From: Lachnospiraceae bacterium
GTDB taxonomy: Bacteria > Bacillota > Clostridia > Lachnospirales > Lachnospiraceae
Length of the DNA: 64,000 bases
Reading direction: 5' to 3'
Assembly (NCBI GenBank): GCA_025758065.1
Contig: CP107199.1
Coordinates: 3,507,501-3,571,500, forward strand
This document shows, in pieces, positions 45,613-54,004 of the stretch; the first letter of the stretch is position 1, and every line of letters begins with the position of its first letter. The position numbers and the translations under genes are program-made. The notes beneath the pieces are model-generated. The model ran no database searches, was not told the origin of the DNA, and saw nothing but the letters and a program-made list of their open reading frames with translations.

Positions 45613-46734
45613 TTAAGCTTCTAAAAGTTCTTCTAGATACTGAATTGGGCGTAAGCTAAGTACAAACCTTTTCTTTCGCATCGACAACTTATGTCTTGTT
45701 ATTTGTGCCGGTTTCAAAATACTTAGGCTCCATTTCCTTATGATATTCAAATTTTGTGCCGCCAGCTTATCTATGGTTGTATTCGCATCTTCCCGGAATG
45801 TTACATCCAGATACCAGTGCATGCTTTCTATACTCCAGTGTCCTCTCACTGCACGGCTGACCTGTTCAATGTCTCCTTTTAAACTGCTGATGAAATAACG
45901 GTTCTCTATTCTTGTATTTCCTTCTTTCTTCAGCGTTTTCTTCTCCATTACTATACTGGACAGTCCTTTCCAGTTCTTTTTCTGGCTTAACCACTTTATA
46001 TCCTCTGTCTGATAATACTCCCTTATCTCGATCTGACCATGTGCTTTTTCCTGGGTTTTTTTGTAATTACCTCTTTCACGGATCTCTTTTTGGAACTCTT
46101 CGTCTGAAAAGTATTCTTGTACATCTTCATACAGACTGTTTTGATTTCTCTTCAATGCCAGCACATAGTCTGCCCGTTTTTTCTTTATTTTCTCCGCTAT
46201 TGCAGTCTGCGTTCCCATTGCATCGATTGTTACGAGCTGGCCTTTTATCTGGATCTTGTCCAGCAATTCCGGGATCGCTACGATCTCATTGCTTTTTTCT
46301 TCAACTGCTTTTTGTCCAAGACAGAAACCTGACTCTTTACTCCATGCTGATACAATGTGGGATGCCTTCCCATCTCCTCTTTTATTGGAGCGCATGGTTT
46401 TACCATCTATACAAATGATCTTCTTCAGTAGTTCCCCTTCATTCTGATTTAATCGATCCTGCCATTTTCCATAAAGCTGCTGTATGATCTCCGGTGATAT
46501 CATCCCCATTACACGTCTGATCGTGTCATGAGATGGTATTCCGTTTTTTAACTCAATATATTTGCGTAGATAATCCTGATAACTTTCCGCAAACAATGCC
46601 ATTTCCACCCAGTCATCCGCATTTGCCAGTGTTGCAAACAATACAATAACAAGAATGTCCTTCAATGTATGACGAACTTTCCTTTGCTGACGATCATCTT
46701 CTATGTATTCCAGCCAATCTAATAATTCCTGCAT
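45613..46734 (-). CDS. ISAs1-family transposase
   Basis: The 373-residue DDE transposase has the family start (D-x-R-Q-x-R-K-V-R-H-x-L-x-D-I-L), the first Asp in C-I-D-G-K-T-M-R, the second in T-I-D-A-M-G-T-Q, and the late R-G-H-W-S-I-E-S-M-H-W-Y-L-D-V-T-F region carrying the glutamate. It is full length. Its GGGGTG ribosome-binding site lies inside a hairpin (46741-46780). Confidence 0.93.
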   Translation of the reverse strand: MQELLDWLEYIEDDRQQRKVRHTLKDILVIVLFATLANADDWVEMALFAESYQDYLRKYIELKNGIPSHDTIRRVMGMISPEIIQQLYGKWQDRLNQNEGELLKKIICIDGKTMRSNKRGDGKASHIVSAWSKESGFCLGQKAVEEKSNEIVAIPELLDKIQIKGQLVTIDAMGTQTAIAEKIKKKRADYVLALKRNQNSLYEDVQEYFSDEEFQKEIRERGNYKKTQEKAHGQIEIREYYQTEDIKWLSQKKNWKGLSSIVMEKKTLKKEGNTRIENRYFISSLKGDIEQVSRAVRGHWSIESMHWYLDVTFREDANTTIDKLAAQNLNIIRKWSLSILKPAQITRHKLSMRKKRFVLSLRPIQYLEELLEA

Positions 46735-46740
46735 GTATCA

Positions 46741-46780
46741 ACACCCCTTTTCTTTTAATTTTATCAGAAAAGGGGCGTGT
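46741..46780 (-). promoter_or_regulatory. Hairpin covering the transposase ribosome-binding site
   Basis: CCCCTTTTCT (46744-46753) pairs with AGAAAAGGGG (46766-46775). On the minus strand the only Shine-Dalgarno-like sequence (GGGGTG, seven bases before the ATG) lies in the downstream arm, so read-through transcripts from outside would hide it. Confidence 0.6.
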
Positions 46781-46833
46781 TCACAATTTATTTACTCATG
46801 CGTTTGTCATGTATTGTATTTTTCTCTGTGATT

Positions 46834-47490
46834 TTATAACAATATCAGTTTTCCCCCGCACTTTCCATAATATACTTCCCCATCAGTGCGTATCACTGCC
46901 CTGCCGTTTGTACTTTCTACCAGCTTTGACCTAAAGCTTTCTTCCTGTTCTTCCGGTACCAAAAAGATAAATACCACTTTATCTGTATACTGGCTATCCA
47001 GGGTGTCAATGCCTTCCTGTGCTGCAAGATACTGTATCTTTCCTACCCCGTTGTAATCTGTGGTCACTTCCATACGAACACCCTGTTTTTTCTCCAGGAT
47101 CTGGGCATTTGCAAGTCCCTCTTTCACTGCCCCGGAATACGCTCTTACCAGACCACCGGTTCCAAGGAGTGTACCACCGAAATATCTTGTAACGACTGCA
47201 CACACGTCTATAAGTTCTTCTCCCATCAGAACATCCAGCATAGGTTTTCCGGCTGTCTGGGATGGCTCCCCATCATCACTGCATCTTGCTGTAGGAGTCG
47301 CTCCTTCTCCTTTAATAATGTAGGCATAGCAGTTATGTCTTGCATCCCAGTATTTCTTTCTGGTCTCTTCCACGAAAGCCAGCGCTTCTTCCTCTGACTT
47401 TACCGGACGGATCTGAGCAATAAACCGGGACTTTTTCTCCACCAGTTCTCCTGTTCCTTCCTTATATATGATCTTATAGTTTTCTGCCAC
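46834..47490 (-). CDS. YigZ/IMPACT family protein
   Basis: The 218 residues have the UPF0029 N-terminal domain (K-K-S-R-F-I-A-Q; A-R-H-N-C-Y-A-Y; S-D-D-G-E-P-S-Q-T-A-G-K-P; R-Y-F-G-G-T-L-L-G-T-G-G-L-V-R-A-Y) and a ferredoxin-like C-terminal domain. Eukaryotic IMPACT regulates Gcn2; the bacterial function is not established. A promoter lies at 47523-47551. The ISAs1 element begins 22 bases after its stop. Confidence 0.94.
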   Translation of the reverse strand: MAENYKIIYKEGTGELVEKKSRFIAQIRPVKSEEEALAFVEETRKKYWDARHNCYAYIIKGEGATPTARCSDDGEPSQTAGKPMLDVLMGEELIDVCAVVTRYFGGTLLGTGGLVRAYSGAVKEGLANAQILEKKQGVRMEVTTDYNGVGKIQYLAAQEGIDTLDSQYTDKVVFIFLVPEEQEESFRSKLVESTNGRAVIRTDGEVYYGKCGGKLILL

Positions 47491-47522
47491 TTTATACGCT
47501 CCTTATAAAAACATTTATTATT

Positions 47523-47551
47523 ATAATAATATAGTTATCCTGCTCTTGCAA
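47523..47551 (-). promoter_or_regulatory. Promoter of the yigZ-family gene
   Basis: TTGCAA (47546-47551), 17 bases and TATTAT (47523-47528) on the minus strand, divergent from the PBP promoter. Confidence 0.6.
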
Positions 47552-47571
47552 GCGTCCATTTCGCATCCCCC

Positions 47572-47600
47572 TTTTCATTTTCTGAAAACTGTTGTATAAT
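47572..47600 (+). promoter_or_regulatory. Promoter of the class A PBP gene
   Basis: TTTTCA (47572-47577), 17 bases and TATAAT (47595-47600), 62 bases before the ATG. Confidence 0.5.
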
Positions 47601-47662
47601 CGTAGAAGCCTGACCGGCTTTTTTCTGTTCAAAATGCCGACACACTATATAAAGGAGATCAT

Positions 47663-50389
47663 ATGAACTACGGACAATATGAGACTGAGCGAAGGCTTAA
47701 GTCCCTTTCATCTAAAACCGGAAAGTACACATCCAGACTTGCTTTTAATATTTTCAAGGCATTTTTTATCCTGTTTCTTTTCCTGGCAGTTGCAGGCGCA
47801 GCAGTCGGCTTTGGAATGATCAAGGGTATTATTGATAATGCCCCTTCTGTGGATATCATGAATATCCAGCCGGACCGTTTTGCCACCACAGTCTATGATG
47901 CAGATGGAAACCTTACAGAGACACTTGTTACCAGCGGTTCTAACCGTGAATCTGCAACTTACGAAGAGCTTCCTGAAAATCTGGTAAATGCCTTCGTTGC
48001 TATTGAGGATTCACGTTTCTGGACCCATGACGGCATTGATCTGCGTTCCATTGCCAGAGCTGTAAAGGGTGTGGTCAGTGACGATTATTCCGGCGGCGGA
48101 AGTACCATTACCCAGCAGCTTATTAAAAATAATATTTTTTCTGGTGGTATGGAGACAAGCTGGGGCGCCCGCATTGAGCGAAAGCTTCAGGAACAGTACC
48201 TGGCTGTACAACTGGAAAAGAATTCCGGTTTAAGCAAAGAAGAAACAAAAAAGACCATTATCACCAACTATCTGAATACTATTAACCTGGGCAGTAATAC
48301 CCTGGGAGTTAAGGTTGCCGCACGCCGGTATTTTAATAAAGAAGTTTCTGACCTCACTCTTGCAGAATGTACCGTCCTTGCATCTATTACTTCCAATCCT
48401 TCCCGATATAATCCCATTACCAATCCTGAAAACAACAATACCAGACGGCAGATCGTTCTTCAGAACATGGTAGACCAGAATTATATCTCCAAAATGGATA
48501 TGGAAGACGCACTTTCTGATGATGTATATGACCGGATCCAGAATGTAAATACAGCTGCTAAGGAGACTAACTCCCATTACAGTTATTTTACCGATGAACT
48601 GATCGAACAGGTGACGGAAGCCTTAATGAAGAAATTAGGCTATACTGAAAGCCAGGCAAGCAACCTGGTATATTCCGGCGGTCTTAAGATCTACACCACC
48701 CAGGACCCGGCCATCCAGTCGATCGTAGATGAAGAAGTCAATGATCCCGGCAATTATACGGTAGCTAAGTATTCTGTAGAATATCGCCTTTCTGTCAATC
48801 ATGCAGATGGTACCACCCAGCATTATTCTGAAGAAAATTTACGTTCATACCGGAAAAACACCCTGGGAGATGCTTCTTTCGAGGGACTTTATAACAGCAA
48901 AGAAGAAGTACAGGCAGATATTGACCGATACAAAGAATGGCTTTTAAAAGACGGTGATGATGTGATCGCAGAACGGCAGAACCTGATCTTGCAGCCACAG
49001 GCATCTTTCTTTATTATGGACCAGCATACCGGCGAGGTAAAAGCTCTTTCCGGCGGCCGCGGGGAAAAAACAGCCAGCCGTACCTTAAACCGTGCTACCA
49101 ATGTTTACCGCCAGCCAGGTTCTTCTTTTAAGGTGATCACTTCCTTTGCTCCTGCCATTGATACCTGCGGGGCTACTCTAGGAACTGTTTACTATGATGC
49201 GCCTTACACCATTGGCACCAAATCCTTCCGTAACTGGTGGGGAGAAAGCCGCGGTTTTACCGGTTATTCCAGCATCCGTGAAGGCATTATCTATTCCATG
49301 AACATTGTGGCAGTACGGGTTCTTATGGAAACCGTCACCCCTCAGCTTGGTGTAGAATATGCCCAAAATATGGGCATCACCTCTCTTACCAAGGATGACC
49401 TGGGCGCAGCCCTTGCACTGGGCGGTATTACAAAAGGTGTTTCTAACATGGAGCTGACCGCTGCTTATGCAGCCATTGCAAATAGCGGTGTTTATACCAC
49501 TCCAAGATTCTTTACAAAGATCCTGGATCATGACGGAAAAGTACTGATCGACAATGAGCCTGAAACCAAGCAGGTATTAAAAGACTCCACAGCTTTCCTG
49601 TTAACCGATGCTATGGCTGAATCCATGAAAGCAAACCGGAAATTTGCCCGCTCCGGCGTGTCTATTAATTCCACCAGTACCCGTGCAGCTCTTACAGGTA
49701 TGTCTGCAGCAGGAAAAAGTGGTACTACCACCAGCAATAATGATGTATGGTTCGTAGGCTTTACCCCTTATTATACAGCCGGTATATGGGGTGGCTGTGA
49801 TAACAACCAGAAATTAAAGCATGGTGGTGTGGACAATGGCGGAACTTCCTTCCACAAGGATATATGGCGCAATATTATGAACCGGGTACATGAAGGTCTG
49901 GAGGATCCCGGTTTTACCGTTCCAGACAGTATTGAAACAGCTGAGATCTGCCGCAAATCCGGAAAACGGGCTGTATCCGGCATATGCGACCACGATCCAA
50001 GAGGAAATGCTGTTTACACCGAATATTTCGCAAAGGGAACAGCCCCTGCGGAAGTCTGCGACAAACATGTGGAAGTAAGCATCTGTGCCGATTCCGGAAA
50101 GCGTTCTACAGAATACTGCCCTAATAAAACCTCCCGGGTATGTATGGTGCTTCCAGAAGGCGAAGAAAACCAGGCTACAGATGATTCTGTTTTCTCCATT
50201 CCTGGCTATTGCAATATCCACAGCCACAACTCAACCATTATCTCTCCTACCATAGAGGATGGCACAGGCATTTTAGACGGCAATGAAGCTGCTGCTCCTA
50301 CAAAGGCAACTGTAGTGCCTGTTGGACCTGGATATCAGCCTTCTACTGTACCAGAATGGGAATATACCGGACCTGGTGCAAGGCACTGA
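47663..50389 (+). CDS. Class A penicillin-binding protein (PBP1-type)
   Basis: This bifunctional peptidoglycan synthase has 908 residues: a short cytosolic part, one TM helix (30-55), a GT51 transglycosylase domain (catalytic Glu115 in E-D-S-R-F-W-T-H-D-G) and a transpeptidase domain with Ser487-x-x-Lys490, an S-M-N motif and Lys685-S-G-T. The tail has cysteine pairs (C-R-K-S-G-K-R...C-D-H; C-A-D-S-G-K...C-P) and a Pro/Thr-rich end. It acts at the outer membrane face. Confidence 0.95.
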   Translation: MNYGQYETERRLKSLSSKTGKYTSRLAFNIFKAFFILFLFLAVAGAAVGFGMIKGIIDNAPSVDIMNIQPDRFATTVYDADGNLTETLVTSGSNRESATYEELPENLVNAFVAIEDSRFWTHDGIDLRSIARAVKGVVSDDYSGGGSTITQQLIKNNIFSGGMETSWGARIERKLQEQYLAVQLEKNSGLSKEETKKTIITNYLNTINLGSNTLGVKVAARRYFNKEVSDLTLAECTVLASITSNPSRYNPITNPENNNTRRQIVLQNMVDQNYISKMDMEDALSDDVYDRIQNVNTAAKETNSHYSYFTDELIEQVTEALMKKLGYTESQASNLVYSGGLKIYTTQDPAIQSIVDEEVNDPGNYTVAKYSVEYRLSVNHADGTTQHYSEENLRSYRKNTLGDASFEGLYNSKEEVQADIDRYKEWLLKDGDDVIAERQNLILQPQASFFIMDQHTGEVKALSGGRGEKTASRTLNRATNVYRQPGSSFKVITSFAPAIDTCGATLGTVYYDAPYTIGTKSFRNWWGESRGFTGYSSIREGIIYSMNIVAVRVLMETVTPQLGVEYAQNMGITSLTKDDLGAALALGGITKGVSNMELTAAYAAIANSGVYTTPRFFTKILDHDGKVLIDNEPETKQVLKDSTAFLLTDAMAESMKANRKFARSGVSINSTSTRAALTGMSAAGKSGTTTSNNDVWFVGFTPYYTAGIWGGCDNNQKLKHGGVDNGGTSFHKDIWRNIMNRVHEGLEDPGFTVPDSIETAEICRKSGKRAVSGICDHDPRGNAVYTEYFAKGTAPAEVCDKHVEVSICADSGKRSTEYCPNKTSRVCMVLPEGEENQATDDSVFSIPGYCNIHSHNSTIISPTIEDGTGILDGNEAAAPTKATVVPVGPGYQPSTVPEWEYTGPGARH

Positions 50390-50390
50390 T

Positions 50391-50452
50391 CTAAAAGCAT
50401 CTGGAAAAGACGTATGCAGATCATACAAGATCTTTTCCAGATGCTTTTTTCT
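50391..50452 (+). terminator. Terminator of the PBP gene
   Basis: AAAAGCATCTGGAAAAGA and its inverse flank a 20-base loop, followed by six T. Confidence 0.93.
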
Positions 50453-50628
50453 TTCCATATTTACTATATTTACTATTACAATTTTTTGTGTGAATGTCCG
50501 AGACAAAATGGTATGTTTATCCGAACAAAAACAATCCTATTTAAATAGGGTCTTGTGAACACGAATCTTATCATGAAGAACAATAGTATTCAGTCTTTCT
50601 TCCATATTTAGTAACAGAAAAGGCTTAG

Positions 50629-50883
50629 TTAATACGGCCAATCTGTCAATAAGCAAATTCCATCATGTGGTTTAGAAGCCCAGAATTCGTTTTTGGGCTT
50701 TTCTTCTTTTCCCTTCTTATAAACTTTCGCCGTTTTGGGAATTGGCTCTATATCAGTAAATTGTGCTAAGATAGTATTGCGCTTGATTATGTAGTTTCCA
50801 TTGTTGTATTCAGCTTCATATCCAAGAATACGATTTGTAATCCTCATTTCTATATCCGCCTCACTGTTCTGTCTTATCTTCAT
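50629..50883 (-). CDS. Hypothetical small protein of the cassette
   Basis: The 84 residues are polar and mostly beta-like (I-L-G-Y-E-A-E-Y-N-N-G-N-Y-I-I-K) with a lysine-rich centre. No family is recognised. An ATG 12 codons in (M-R-I-T-N-R) after GAGG is an alternative start. It lies 17 bases after its upstream neighbour. Confidence 0.45.
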   Translation of the reverse strand: MKIRQNSEADIEMRITNRILGYEAEYNNGNYIIKRNTILAQFTDIEPIPKTAKVYKKGKEEKPKNEFWASKPHDGICLLTDWPY

Positions 50884-50900
50884 CTACCAGTAGTAACTCT

Positions 50901-51086
50901 TTATGATTGTGTCTCAATCGCTTTACATTCACATATATTTTCATCTGTTAAAAGCTGTATCAGGTTCATTGCTCCTGTTTTTGAAAATTTCTTGCCCAAT
51001 ATAGGTTCATGACTAAATATTGGATTTTTATCGTCCCAACTGACAAAATACTCTCCGTTACGATTCTTTACTTTATATGTTTCCAT
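50901..51086 (-). CDS. Hypothetical small protein of the cassette
   Basis: The 61-residue protein begins M-E-T-Y-K-V-K-N-R-N-G-E-Y-F-V-S-W-D-D after GAGG. An upstream ATG at 51113 is possible but has no ribosome-binding site. No family is recognised. It overlaps a tiny frame at 51073-51207. Confidence 0.45.
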   Translation of the reverse strand: METYKVKNRNGEYFVSWDDKNPIFSHEPILGKKFSKTGAMNLIQLLTDENICECKAIETQS

Positions 51087-51207
51087 GTTTTTTCCTCTTA
51101 TAATCTTCTTCATTTGACTCTGTAGCCAGTTTTAGTTTCTTTTTTATAATCTCTACCCTCTTAATCTTCCAAGCTGAATACAGCCATTCTGGTGCGTCTG
51201 TGACCAT
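51073..51207 (-). CDS. Very small open frame, 44 codons
   Basis: It starts at an ATG at 51207 and encodes a Trp-containing basic peptide (D-A-P-E-W-L-Y-S-A-W-K-I-K-R) ending just inside the next gene. A stop lies immediately upstream and no ribosome-binding site is seen. It may be a gene or a remnant. Confidence 0.25.
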   Translation of the reverse strand: MVTDAPEWLYSAWKIKRVEIIKKKLKLATESNEEDYKRKKHGNI

Positions 51208-51222
51208 GTTGTTATGATAAGA

Positions 51223-51558
51223 TTACGTTGTTGCTACATCCAGTCCAATCCATACGCGGATAGCATCACATAAATCATAGAATTCTTTTAAATGACTATT
51301 TAAGATAGCTTCCTCATCATTGTAAATCAGACCAGGATCTTCTATATCCGGGCATGACATCTGGATATCTTCTATTAATGCATCAATATCATATTTCCAT
51401 TTATCTATATCCTGTTGGACCATTTTATTTAACAGTAATTTTAAACAGACTTCCATTTGGTTGTATACAGACACAATTGTTTCAATCGTATTTTCCTTAT
51501 TAATCAGGCTTCTTAGCTTCTGTCCTTCGTCTTCAAGCTTATATTTCCATCTAATCAT
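51223..51558 (-). CDS. Hypothetical helical protein of the cassette
   Basis: The 111-residue protein is acidic and helical (I-R-W-K-Y-K-L-E-D-E-G-Q-K-L-R-S-L-I; D-P-G-L-I-Y-N-D-E-E-A-I-L-N-S-H-L). Its size and acidity are like small immunity proteins, but I have no family match. AAAGGAG precedes the ATG at 51558; the frame opens at a TTG at 51591. Confidence 0.5.
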   Translation of the reverse strand: MIRWKYKLEDEGQKLRSLINKENTIETIVSVYNQMEVCLKLLLNKMVQQDIDKWKYDIDALIEDIQMSCPDIEDPGLIYNDEEAILNSHLKEFYDLCDAIRVWIGLDVATT

Positions 51559-51593
51559 AATTTCTCCTTTATTCGTTCTTATGTATTCCAAGA

Positions 51594-51794
51594 TTATTTA
51601 TTATAGGAAACATTGACATGTTCAAAGACATATTTCCACCATATTTCAGGTTGTTTTTGGCTATTATAGTCATCCCGTAATTGTTGTAATTCTTCTGGTG
51701 TCAAACATTCCTGTAGATAAACACTACATTTTTTTATTTCATTTTCATTCTCCATATTTTCTGCGCCAAATATGTTTCCACTAAATCTTGCCAT
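51594..51794 (-). CDS. Hypothetical small protein of the cassette
   Basis: The 66 residues contain a C-L-T-P-E-E-L-Q-Q-L-R-D-D-Y helix and an aromatic end (W-W-K-Y-V-F-E-H-V-N-V). AGGAGA lies before the ATG. No family is recognised. Confidence 0.45.
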   Translation of the reverse strand: MARFSGNIFGAENMENENEIKKCSVYLQECLTPEELQQLRDDYNSQKQPEIWWKYVFEHVNVSYNK

Positions 51795-51839
51795 TGTTTT
51801 GTCTCCTATTTTAAGTCTGTCATCTATAAAGCAAAGGCT

Positions 51840-52022
51840 TTAGAATAAAATATCTTCAAGATAATCCATTTCTAGGCCTAGCTGTTCCAATACAATGTTT
51901 TCAGCTTCATCAACATCATAATTACACTCTTCCAGCATGTTTTTTACTTCATCCAGACGTGCCTCTGCTTCTTTTTCTGTATTCCCATCACGTTTCATTA
52001 GGATTTCGATGATTCGATTCAT
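51840..52022 (-). CDS. Hypothetical small helical protein of the cassette
   Basis: The 60 residues begin M-N-R-I-I-E-I-L-M-K-R-D-G-N-T and continue as an acidic helix pair. I have a general impression of similar small proteins in Firmicute mobile elements, but no named family. GGAGG precedes the ATG. Confidence 0.5.
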   Translation of the reverse strand: MNRIIEILMKRDGNTEKEAEARLDEVKNMLEECNYDVDEAENIVLEQLGLEMDYLEDILF

Positions 52023-52054
52023 CTTTATCCTCCTTACTTTCCAACTATGTTAAC

Positions 52055-52369
52055 CTAGTCGTTTATATCTTCTTCCGTTTCTTCTTCAATCATCTTTTTA
52101 TATTTTTCATAATTTTCCTCAGTTACTTTGATAATAAAGAAACTCCTATCAAAATGTCCTGTATCGCAAGATTTAGGAGTATATAGATATACACCCTTTT
52201 CTATTTTTTTAATCTTTGGTGTTTTTCTGCAGTCCGAAAGAGCATCTCCAATATCGTGAACAATTTCTGTTTTTGAATGGAAACAGCATTTTTCACTATC
52301 AAAAACAGAAAACCATACCTCACTCATCCCTATTCCTATCCAATTTCCTATTTTCAATTCCTGTTTCAT
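52055..52369 (-). CDS. Hypothetical protein, first gene of the cassette
   Basis: The 104 residues look like a mixed alpha/beta domain (I-G-N-W-I-G-I-G-M-S-E-V-W-F-S-V-F; S-F-F-I-I-K-V-T-E-E-N-Y) with an acidic tail. AAAGGA precedes the ATG at 52369. No family is recognised. Confidence 0.45.
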   Translation of the reverse strand: MKQELKIGNWIGIGMSEVWFSVFDSEKCCFHSKTEIVHDIGDALSDCRKTPKIKKIEKGVYLYTPKSCDTGHFDRSFFIIKVTEENYEKYKKMIEEETEEDIND

Positions 52370-52399
52370 ATTCATTTCCTTTGCTTTGGATTTTCAAAA

Positions 52400-52433
52400 A
52401 CAAAAAGACCATAGGAACTTTATCCTACAGTCT
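52400..52433 (-). terminator. Terminator just inside the right end of the cassette
   Basis: AGACTGTAGGA pairs with TCCTATGGTCT on the minus strand and T follow. It would stop transcription arriving from spoVAE. Confidence 0.65.
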
Positions 52434-52517
52434 TCTCTCTGCTTCTTTTTGTCCATTTTATACCGCACATTTGGCTTGTTTTATCTCGGACATTCACATT
52501 TTTTGCCTGAAAACAGA

Positions 52518-52871
52518 TCATTTCATTTTTGGTTTAAAGATCAACGATGCCAGATATCCAAATATAAGAGCTGCGGTAATCCCGCCAGCGGATGCTGAAA
52601 GTCCTCCTTTAAAGGCGCCTAAAATGCCCTCATCCCCTATTGCTTTTTTCACTCCCTGCCACAGGGTATTTCCGAAGCCCAAGAGTGGGACACCTGCTCC
52701 AGCTCCGGCCCATTCTTTAAAGGGCTCATAAATACCTGCTGCACCTAAAACAGCACCAGATACTACCAAAAGGACCATAATACGGCCTGGCATCATTTTT
52801 GTCTTTTCCATTAAAATCTGCACCAGGGCGCAGATCACTCCCCCTGTAAGAAATGCTCTTATATAATCCAT
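52518..52871 (-). CDS. spoVAE: Stage V sporulation protein AE
   Basis: The 117-residue inner-membrane protein has about four helices with the family stretch E-W-A-G-A-G-A-G-V-P-L-L-G-F-G and G-I-L-G-A-F-K-G-G-L-S-A-S-A-G-G. It belongs to the SpoVA channel that moves dipicolinic acid into the forespore. It follows spoVAD by 18 bases. Confidence 0.93.
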   Translation of the reverse strand: MDYIRAFLTGGVICALVQILMEKTKMMPGRIMVLLVVSGAVLGAAGIYEPFKEWAGAGAGVPLLGFGNTLWQGVKKAIGDEGILGAFKGGLSASAGGITAALIFGYLASLIFKPKMK

Positions 52872-52889
52872 TTATTTATCACACCTTTC

Positions 52890-53927
52890 TTATTTTCCCA
52901 TACCTTCCAAAATTATCCCATGGGCGATTCCCGGTATGGTCTGGCCTTCATTGAAACTGACTGTAGAAAGCAGGGCTCCTGTAGGAATAAAAAGAACCCT
53001 TCTCCAGATGCCCGCCTGGATATTTGGCAATATCAACGCACCAAGTACCAGGGCACTGCAGCCGCAGCCGCTTCCTCCTGCGTGGGTATCCTGATCGCTG
53101 CTGTCATAAATCTCCATACCACAATCCATTAAAAACTCTTCTGCTTCCAGCCCTTCATTTCGTATAAACTCTGCTAAAGCCTGTTTCCCAATTTTTCCCA
53201 GATCTCCGGTGATGATCTTGTCATACCAGCCACTTTCCAGCTGCTTTTTTGTTATCTCAAGATCTTTTAAATTCTGCATCACTGTATGAAAGGCTGCCGG
53301 GGCCATGGCTGCACCCATATTCATGGAATCTCTGATTCCTGCATCTACTACCTGGCCTGTGGTGATGCCTGCGATCCGGGCGATTCCTTTTTCTCCATAT
53401 TTTCCAACCACTGCTGCCCCACAGCCTGTTACCGTCCAGGTGGCGGATTTTGGTCTCTGGTTTCCATAGGCAAGAGGAAAACGGAACTCTTTTTCTGCTG
53501 TAGCAAAATGACTGGAAGCCATGACAAGTACATTTTCCCCGTAACCTGCATTTACCGTCATTGCACCAAGCCCTAATGCCTCTCCCATGGTAGCGCAGGC
53601 ACCGTACAGTCCTAAAAGCGGGATCTTCAGGCTTCCCGTGCCAAAGGAGGTAGCGATCAATTGTCCTAACAGATCTCCTGCAAAGCAGTAATCTATTTTT
53701 CCTTCTGTAAGATAAGCCTTTGCCATAGCCATCCTGGCCGCCTTTTCCTGCATGGCACTTTCCGCTTCTTCCCAGTTTTCCTTTCCCATTTTGTCATCCT
53801 GCTCCACTGCATCAAAGAGCGAACCCAAAGGTCCTTTTCCTTCTTTTGTGCCTGCTACAGAAGCAATACTTCTGATCACAGGGGGATGTTCAAATAGAAT
53901 ACTGGCTCTTCCTCTTTTCTGCTCCAT
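52890..53927 (-). CDS. spoVAD: Stage V sporulation protein AD
   Basis: SpoVAD is the thiolase-like soluble component of the SpoVA complex and binds dipicolinic acid. The 345 residues include D-Y-C-F-A-G-D-L-L, L-Y-G-A-C-A-T-M, S-S-H-F-A-T-A-E-K-E-F-R-F-P and G-G-S-G-C-G-C-S-A. The frame opens at 53957, but the ATG at 53927 matches the family start (then A-S-I-L-F-E-H-P-P-V-I) and fits the sigma-G promoter. spoVAC, normally next to it, is absent here. Confidence 0.93.
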   Translation of the reverse strand: MEQKRGRASILFEHPPVIRSIASVAGTKEGKGPLGSLFDAVEQDDKMGKENWEEAESAMQEKAARMAMAKAYLTEGKIDYCFAGDLLGQLIATSFGTGSLKIPLLGLYGACATMGEALGLGAMTVNAGYGENVLVMASSHFATAEKEFRFPLAYGNQRPKSATWTVTGCGAAVVGKYGEKGIARIAGITTGQVVDAGIRDSMNMGAAMAPAAFHTVMQNLKDLEITKKQLESGWYDKIITGDLGKIGKQALAEFIRNEGLEAEEFLMDCGMEIYDSSDQDTHAGGSGCGCSALVLGALILPNIQAGIWRRVLFIPTGALLSTVSFNEGQTIPGIAHGIILEGMGK

Positions 53928-53968
53928 ACTATTTTCCAGCCTTTCTTTTTTATTCATGTAGTTACCCT

Positions 53969-53998
53969 TAAAATGGCTTTTTTACAGTAAAAATATTC
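53969..53998 (-). promoter_or_regulatory. Sigma-G promoter of spoVAD-spoVAE
   Basis: On the minus strand GAATA (53994-53998), 18 bases and CATTTTA (53969-53975) match the B. subtilis sigma-G consensus. Transcription would begin about 35 bases before the ATG at 53927. Confidence 0.65.
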
Positions 53999-54004
53999 TA
54001 CATA

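Larger units (their letters stand above)
45560..46811. mobile_element. Complete ISAs1-type insertion sequence, 1252 bp
   Basis: The ends CACGACAAACGCACGA (45560) and, inverted, CATGACAAACGCATGA (ending 46811) match at 14 of 16 positions. The ten bases TATTGTATTT flank it directly (45550-45559 and 46812-46821), a target duplication of the size reported for this family. It encodes one intact transposase and looks recent. Confidence 0.92.
50489..52498. mobile_element. Transposase-less 2.0-kb cassette with IS21-like ends
   Basis: The ends are TGTGAATGTCCGAGACAAAA (50489-50508) and, inverted, TGTGAATGTCCGAGATAAAA (52479-52498), 19 of 20 identical. TTTTTTG lies directly outside both ends (50482-50488 and 52499-52505). 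Each end also holds a second, weaker repeat (TCCGAACAAAA near 50521; TGTGCGGTATAAAATGG, minus strand, near 52453-52470). TG...CA tips with repeated end motifs resemble IS21-family termini. Inside are only small orphan genes on the minus strand; there is no istA or istB. Confidence 0.75.

Noticed and set aside
52216..52731. 171-codon plus-strand frame
   Set aside because: It runs antisense through the cassette border and spoVAE; no ribosome-binding site or known domain.
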